NCBI GenBank assembly: GCA_030038885.1
Contig: JASHQY010000175.1
Coordinates: 1 to 34,862 of the forward strand
DNA from: Thermoplasmata archaeon
Lineage (GTDB): Archaea > Thermoplasmatota > Thermoplasmata > Lutacidiplasmatales > UBA184
DNA length: 34,862 nt
Reading direction: 5' to 3'
Position numbers and translations under genes: made by a program. The first letter of the stretch is position 1, and the number at the start of each line of letters is the position of its first letter. Below the pieces are notes generated by a model, which was given only the letters and a program-made list of their open reading frames with translations, made no database searches and was not told the origin of the DNA. Shown here in pieces: positions 31,513 through 34,862 of this stretch.

Positions 31513-32096
31513 GGAGTCCCTCCGGTGCCGACGTAGCTGAGCAGGATCGGGACCGGGAGGTCGACGACCGGGGTCGAGAACCCTCCGATGCCGGGGGTCG
31601 CCGAGACGACCGTGAGGATCTCGGTCGTCGAGCCGATCGGCGTGCTGAGGTTGAACGCGAGGAGCCCCGCGTAGAGCGAGTTGACCCCGTTCGCGGTGTA
31701 GAGCGCGGTGACGTTCACGGCGACCGGGTCCTCGTACGCCGCGCGGTCGACCGAGAGGACCGACGAGCCGTTGACCCAGTCGGTCCAGTTGAGGGGCCCG
31801 GTCGGGAACGACCCGGTCCACGCGAAGCCGAACGCGAACCCGAGGTTCACCTCCGCGTAGCGCGCGGTCGTGCTGAGCCCCCGGACGTAGTAGTGCGTCG
31901 AATTGTTCCCGGGCAGCGCGTCCACGACCAGTTCGGGCTGCGCCAGCACGCCCCCGCTCGGGGACTGGCCGGTCAGGACCGGCGTCGCGATGATCAGCAC
32001 GACGAGCAGCAGCGCCACCCCGACGAACGGCAGGGGGGCGAGCTCCTCGAGGCGGCGTCGGCCGCTCGAGAACGAGCCTCGCCCGGCCGCGCTCAC
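31509..32096 (-). CDS. Secreted, membrane-anchored protein of unknown function
   Basis: GTG at 32096 overlaps the ubiX stop by 4 bases (GTGA) and is preceded by AAGGAGGGG. The 195-residue protein has a basic start, one helix at about 24-43 (FVGVALLLVVLIIATPVLTG) and an outside domain of about 150 residues. That domain is rich in small residues and N-x-S/T sequons (NNST, NWT, NGSS, NVT, NLST), a typical glycosylated archaeal exported domain. A second hydrophobic stretch at the end (PVVDLPVPILLSYVG) is short. There are no cysteines or catalytic signature. The 420-aa track ORF upstream of it is a shadow of ubiX. Confidence 0.75.
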   Translation of the reverse strand: MSAAGRGSFSSGRRRLEELAPLPFVGVALLLVVLIIATPVLTGQSPSGGVLAQPELVVDALPGNNSTHYYVRGLSTTARYAEVNLGFAFGFAWTGSFPTGPLNWTDWVNGSSVLSVDRAAYEDPVAVNVTALYTANGVNSLYAGLLAFNLSTPIGSTTEILTVVSATPGIGGFSTPVVDLPVPILLSYVGTGGTP

Positions 32097-32668
32097 GAGG
32101 TCCCCTCCTTCCAGCCCCGGTACAGATGGTGCGGGACGCCGAGCTGCTCCAGCACCTTGCCGGCGAGATAGGCGGTCTGGTCGTCGACCGTTCTCGGGTG
32201 GAGATAGTACGGCGGCGCCGCGTCGAGCACGACCGCGCCCAGCTCGCTCAGGGTCGTCAGGTGCCGCAGGAGCGTCGTCGGCAGCGGGGTCTCCCGCGGG
32301 ACGACCACGAGCCGTCGCCGTTCCTTCAAATGGACGTGGGCCGCCCGCGTGAGAAGGGTGTCCGCGAGGCCGAGGGCGACCTTCGCGGCCGTGTGCGACG
32401 AGCACGGCACGATCACCATCCCGCGGGTCGGCCGCGAACCGCTCGCGATCGGGGCGGTGAGGTCGTGGTCGGAGTAGACGTGTGCGGCCCGCGGCGCGAG
32501 CGCGGCGGGGTCGAGATCGCACTCGGCGCGCAGCACCGCGACCGCGCCGTCGGAGAGCACGAGCGCGACCGGCACCCGCGCCTCGGCGAGCGCATCGAGC
32601 ACGCGGACGGCGATCGGGGCGCCGCTCGCCCCCGAAACGCCCACGACGATCGGAGGTTCGTCGGCCAC
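32093..32668 (-). CDS. ubiX: UbiX-family flavin prenyltransferase
   Basis: The 191-residue protein prenylates FMN with dimethylallyl phosphate to make prenylated FMN, the cofactor of UbiD-type decarboxylases. Signatures are VVGVSGASGAPIAVRVLDAL (flavin-binding start), the MVIVPCSSHTAAKVALGLADTLLTRAAHVHLKERRRLVVVPRETPL block and the closing DDQTAYLAGKVLEQLG. GTG at 32668 follows GGGGAG. No ubiD gene is in the window. It heads an overlapping chain with two membrane proteins and guaAA. The substrate dimethylallyl phosphate is also an intermediate-level compound of the isoprenoid branch represented by ipk and idi2. Confidence 0.94.
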   Translation of the reverse strand: MADEPPIVVGVSGASGAPIAVRVLDALAEARVPVALVLSDGAVAVLRAECDLDPAALAPRAAHVYSDHDLTAPIASGSRPTRGMVIVPCSSHTAAKVALGLADTLLTRAAHVHLKERRRLVVVPRETPLPTTLLRHLTTLSELGAVVLDAAPPYYLHPRTVDDQTAYLAGKVLEQLGVPHHLYRGWKEGTS

Positions 32669-32704
32669 GCGGCTCCCCGTCCTTAAGAGGCTTCAGCGAC
32701 TTCG

Positions 32705-32714
32705 CCGATAAGAC
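32705..32714 (+). promoter_or_regulatory. TATA box of the thiolase gene, possibly shared with divergent ubiX
   Basis: CCGATAAGAC is centred about 25 bases before the thiolase GTG at 32734, fitting leaderless transcription. Read on the minus strand it is GTCTTATCGG, about 40 bases before the ubiX start, so the same AT-rich spot may serve both directions. Confidence 0.5.
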
Positions 32715-32733
32715 GATTCGCGGGGCGGACACG

Positions 32734-33897
32734 GTGGGGCATCGGGCGGCGATCGTCGGCGCGGGGCACACTCGGTTCGGGGCGCTCGACGCCGGACCGC
32801 GGGCCCTGCTCCGGTCCGCGGTCGACGAGGCGTTCGGTTCCGTGGACCGGGGCGCCGAGCGGTCGTCGATCGACGAGGCGTTCCTCGCGACCCTCGGCTT
32901 CGGCGGCTGGCAGATCGGTAACTCGTCGGCCGTCCTCGCGGAGGAGGCCGGGGTGCCCGGGGTCCCGGTGACCCGGGTGGAGAACGCCTGCGCGTCGGGC
33001 GGCGCCGCGATCCGCGCCGCGGTGCGCGCGGTCGAGGGCGGCGCCCGTCGGCTGGTCCTGGTCGCGGGGCTGGAGAAGATGACCGACGTGCCGAACGCGC
33101 GCCGGCGCTACTGGCTCGGCGTGTCCGGCGACACGGAGTGGGAGCGGCTCGCGGGCCTCACGTTCGCGGGGGTCTACGGGCTGATCGCCTCGCGCTACCT
33201 CGCCGAGCACGGGGTCGGGCCGGAGGCGCTCGAGGAGGTCGCGGTCAAGAACCACGACAACGGGGCCCGGAACCCGAAGGCCCAGTTCCAGAAGCGGGTG
33301 AGCCGCGCGGACGTCCGAGCGGCCCCCCGGGTCGCGGACCCGCTCGGCCTCTACGACTGCTGCCCGGTGTCGGACGGGGCGGCGGCGCTCCTGATCGCGC
33401 CGGCCGCGTCCGCCCGGACGTACACCGACGCGCCGGTCTACATCGACGGGGTCGGCGCGGGGTCGGACTTCCTCGCGGTGCAGGAGCGGCCGGAGCTGAC
33501 CCGGTTCGGTGCCAGCCGGTGGGCGGCCGACGAGGCGTTCCATGCCGCCGGGTGCTCCCGCTCCGAGATCTCGTTCCTCGAGGTCCATGACTGCTTCACG
33601 ATCGCGGAGCTGCTCGCGATCGAGGACCTCGGGTACGCGGCGCCCGGGGCGGCGGGTCGGTTGACGCTCGAGGGCGCGACGCGCCGGGACGGCCGGCTCC
33701 CGGTCAATCCGGACGGCGGGCTGAAGGCGAAGGGCCACCCGATCGGGGCGACCGGGGTCAGCCAGGCCTACGAGGTCTTCCAGCAGCTGCGGGGATCGGC
33801 CGGGCCGCGGCAGGTCGCGCGCGCGGAACGGGCCCTGACCCACAACGTGGGGGGTGCGGGCGCGACGGCCTGCGTCACGATCTACTCGAGGGGATGA
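32734..33897 (+). CDS. Thiolase-family acyl-CoA condensing enzyme (acetyl-CoA acetyltransferase-like)
   Basis: The 387-residue protein is a thiolase of the SCP2-like/archaeal type: nucleophile Cys in VENACASGGAAIR (about 89), VAVKNHDNGARNPKAQFQK, CPVSDGAAALL, FLEVHDCFTIAELLAIEDLG, and catalytic His in KAKGHPIGATGVSQAYE plus the late HNVGGAGATACV. In archaea such thiolases condense acetyl-CoA at the entry to the mevalonate pathway. They often form a complex with HMG-CoA synthase through a DUF35 protein. The next gene encodes exactly a synthase-like plus DUF35 fusion, starting 7 bases later. GTG at 32734 is chosen for the TATA box and the conserved start (MGHRAAIVGAGHTRFG); the longer track ORF runs back into ubiX. 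Confidence 0.92.
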   Translation: MGHRAAIVGAGHTRFGALDAGPRALLRSAVDEAFGSVDRGAERSSIDEAFLATLGFGGWQIGNSSAVLAEEAGVPGVPVTRVENACASGGAAIRAAVRAVEGGARRLVLVAGLEKMTDVPNARRRYWLGVSGDTEWERLAGLTFAGVYGLIASRYLAEHGVGPEALEEVAVKNHDNGARNPKAQFQKRVSRADVRAAPRVADPLGLYDCCPVSDGAAALLIAPAASARTYTDAPVYIDGVGAGSDFLAVQERPELTRFGASRWAADEAFHAAGCSRSEISFLEVHDCFTIAELLAIEDLGYAAPGAAGRLTLEGATRRDGRLPVNPDGGLKAKGHPIGATGVSQAYEVFQQLRGSAGPRQVARAERALTHNVGGAGATACVTIYSRG

Positions 33898-33903
33898 GGG
33901 TCC

Positions 33904-34862
33904 GTGCGGGGAGTCGAACGGGCCGCCGCGTACGTCCCGACCGGCGCGATCGACGGCCGGCCAAGGGCGGCGGACGACGAGGACGGGTTCACGCTCGCCG
34001 CCACCGCGCTCGAGCGGCTCGAACCGCCTTTGCCCGGCGGTCCTCCGCCGGCGCGCCTCCTTCTGGTCGGCGACCTCCCGGCCTCCGCCGATGCGGACCT
34101 GGTCCGCTTCCTGGGGTTCCCGCTGCGGACCGACCGGTTCGGTCGAGGCGGTTCGGCCCTCGGGACCGCGCTGGAGGCGGCGTGCGACGCCGCACGCGGT
34201 GGGGAGCCGGCGCTGCTCGTCGCGGTCGACCTCGCCGCCTCCCGCGCGGGGACGGAGCCGGTGAACGGGGACGATGGGTTCGACGCCGCGGTCGCGCTCC
34301 GGTTCGCGGAGCTCGGGAACCGAGACGGGGAGGAAGCGCTCGGGGACGTGCCGCGCGATGGGCCGCAGTCCACCCCGGGTCTCCTCGAGCTGGGTCGGCG
34401 GCGACGCGCCACGGACCCCGACCGCTGGGTCGGGGACTTCGAGGCGCCTCCCCCGCGCGCGGCCGCGGCCCGCACTGCCCCGGCGCCCGCCCCGGCATCG
34501 GAGGGTCCGTTCTCCCAGGGCGCGTACGTACCGCGGCCCCGCTACCTCGAGAACCTCCCCGGACGCTGGAGGCTGATCGGAGAGCGCTGCTCGGCCTGCG
34601 GCCGCATCGGGTTTCCGCCGCGCGGACGGTGTCGCGAGTGCGGCGCCACCGAAGGGCTGGTCCCGACCCCGCTGCCCCGGGACGGGGGCGAGGTTGTGGC
34701 CGCTACGACGATCGGCCCCGGCGGCCAGCCCACGGAGTTCGACGACCAGGTCGCGACCTCGGGCCCGTACACCGTCGTGCTCGTGGAGCTGGTCCCCGGG
34801 GTTCGGGTCACTCTGCAGGCGACCGACGCCCGCCCCGGCGAGCTCGCGATCGGCGCGCGGGT
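33904..34862 (+). CDS. Fusion of a reduced HMG-CoA-synthase-like domain and a DUF35 (zinc ribbon/OB) domain, cut by window end
   Basis: GTG at 33904, after GAGGG, opens a frame of 319 codons with no stop, so the track omits it. Residues 1-190 (MRGVERAAAYVPTGAIDG..., ARLLLVGDLPAS, GGSALGTALEAACDAARGGEPALLVAVDLA) follow the pattern of the first half of HMG-CoA-synthase/thiolase folds. The position of the active Cys (usually before A-x-x-A-L) reads Gly-Gly-Ser and no catalytic Cys is apparent. A linker follows. The DUF35 part begins FSQGAYVPRPRYLENLPGRW, with zinc ligands CSACG and CRECG and then an OB fold (VVLVELVPGVRVTL). DUF35 proteins bridge thiolase and HMG-CoA synthase in archaea. The fused N-domain is probably structural or acyl-CoA-binding, not catalytic. 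Confidence 0.8.
   Translation, partial: MRGVERAAAYVPTGAIDGRPRAADDEDGFTLAATALERLEPPLPGGPPPARLLLVGDLPASADADLVRFLGFPLRTDRFGRGGSALGTALEAACDAARGGEPALLVAVDLAASRAGTEPVNGDDGFDAAVALRFAELGNRDGEEALGDVPRDGPQSTPGLLELGRRRRATDPDRWVGDFEAPPPRAAAARTAPAPAPASEGPFSQGAYVPRPRYLENLPGRWRLIGERCSACGRIGFPPRGRCRECGATEGLVPTPLPRDGGEVVAATTIGPGGQPTEFDDQVATSGPYTVVLVELVPGVRVTLQATDARPGELAIGAR

Noticed and set aside
32671-32690. CTTAAG at 32682-32687 as the ubiX TATA box
   Set aside because: It lies only about 15-20 bases before the GTG, too close for a transcript that would still contain the GGGGAG ribosome-binding site. The AT patch near 32707-32714 fits better.
1-34862. CRISPR arrays, insertion sequences, prophage or integrase genes
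   Set aside because: No regularly spaced repeats, transposase motifs or terminal inverted repeats with target duplications were seen.

Overview
The window is a very GC-rich stretch of an archaeal chromosome, most likely from an uncultivated member of the Thermoplasmatota or a nearby euryarchaeal group. The archaeal call rests on several genes together: Orc1/Cdc6, archaeal-type S-adenosylmethionine synthetase, isopentenyl phosphate kinase with type 2 IPP isomerase, archaeal Elp3, an Nre repair protein, diphthine synthase, a Hef/FANCM-like helicase and a type 2 (methanogen-type) seryl-tRNA synthetase. Many genes also have a TATA box about 25-30 bases before the start codon and no leader, and the two tRNA genes encode no CCA. 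The exact lineage is inference. No rRNA, CRISPR array, insertion sequence or prophage was seen.

Layout. 1-8.6 kb: a truncated secreted protein, a methyltransferase, tRNA-Ala(UGC), a luciferase-like flavin enzyme, a large anchored surface protein, a metallo-beta-lactamase hydrolase, tRNA-Pro(CGG), the Nre protein and a membrane-anchored zinc-ribbon protein. 8.7-13.7 kb (minus strand): SAM synthetase, downstream of a tight cluster of small membrane protein, ipk, idi2 and elp3. 13.7-20.4 kb: an intergenic region with inverted repeats beside orc1/cdc6 (candidate origin), an aldehyde dehydrogenase coupled to a small coiled-coil protein, SerRS and the helicase. 20.4-26.7 kb: a potassium-uptake operon kdpFABC followed by a UspA protein (kdpQ-like) and diphthine synthase. 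26.7-28.9 kb: a degenerate single-domain receiver, a 280-base hairpin-rich non-coding stretch, and an AAA ATPase with a nuclease-like tail behind an unusually AT-rich palindromic promoter. 28.9-32.7 kb (minus): an unrecognised 524-aa cysteine-containing protein, then the overlapping chain ubiX, secreted protein, two-helix membrane protein, GMP synthase glutaminase. 32.7-34.9 kb (plus): a thiolase followed by a truncated gene joining a small HMG-CoA-synthase-like domain to a DUF35 (zinc ribbon/OB) domain.

How the genes work together. The ipk and idi2 products give the last steps of the archaeal (alternative) mevalonate route to isoprenoids. The thiolase/DUF35 pair at the right edge resembles the acyl-CoA condensing complexes that feed such pathways. 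Orc1, Nre and the helicase are replication or repair functions, and two of them carry PCNA-binding-like motifs. Elp3, DphB, SerRS and the tRNAs serve translation. The kdp operon is a complete inducible K+ pump without its usual KdpD/KdpE sensor pair.

Most long ORFs in the supplied track are shadows caused by high GC. Several real genes are missing from it or hidden inside longer frames: the two genes cut by the window ends, kdpF, kdpC, the 69-aa coiled-coil protein, the 73-aa and 118-aa membrane proteins, and the 195-aa secreted protein.
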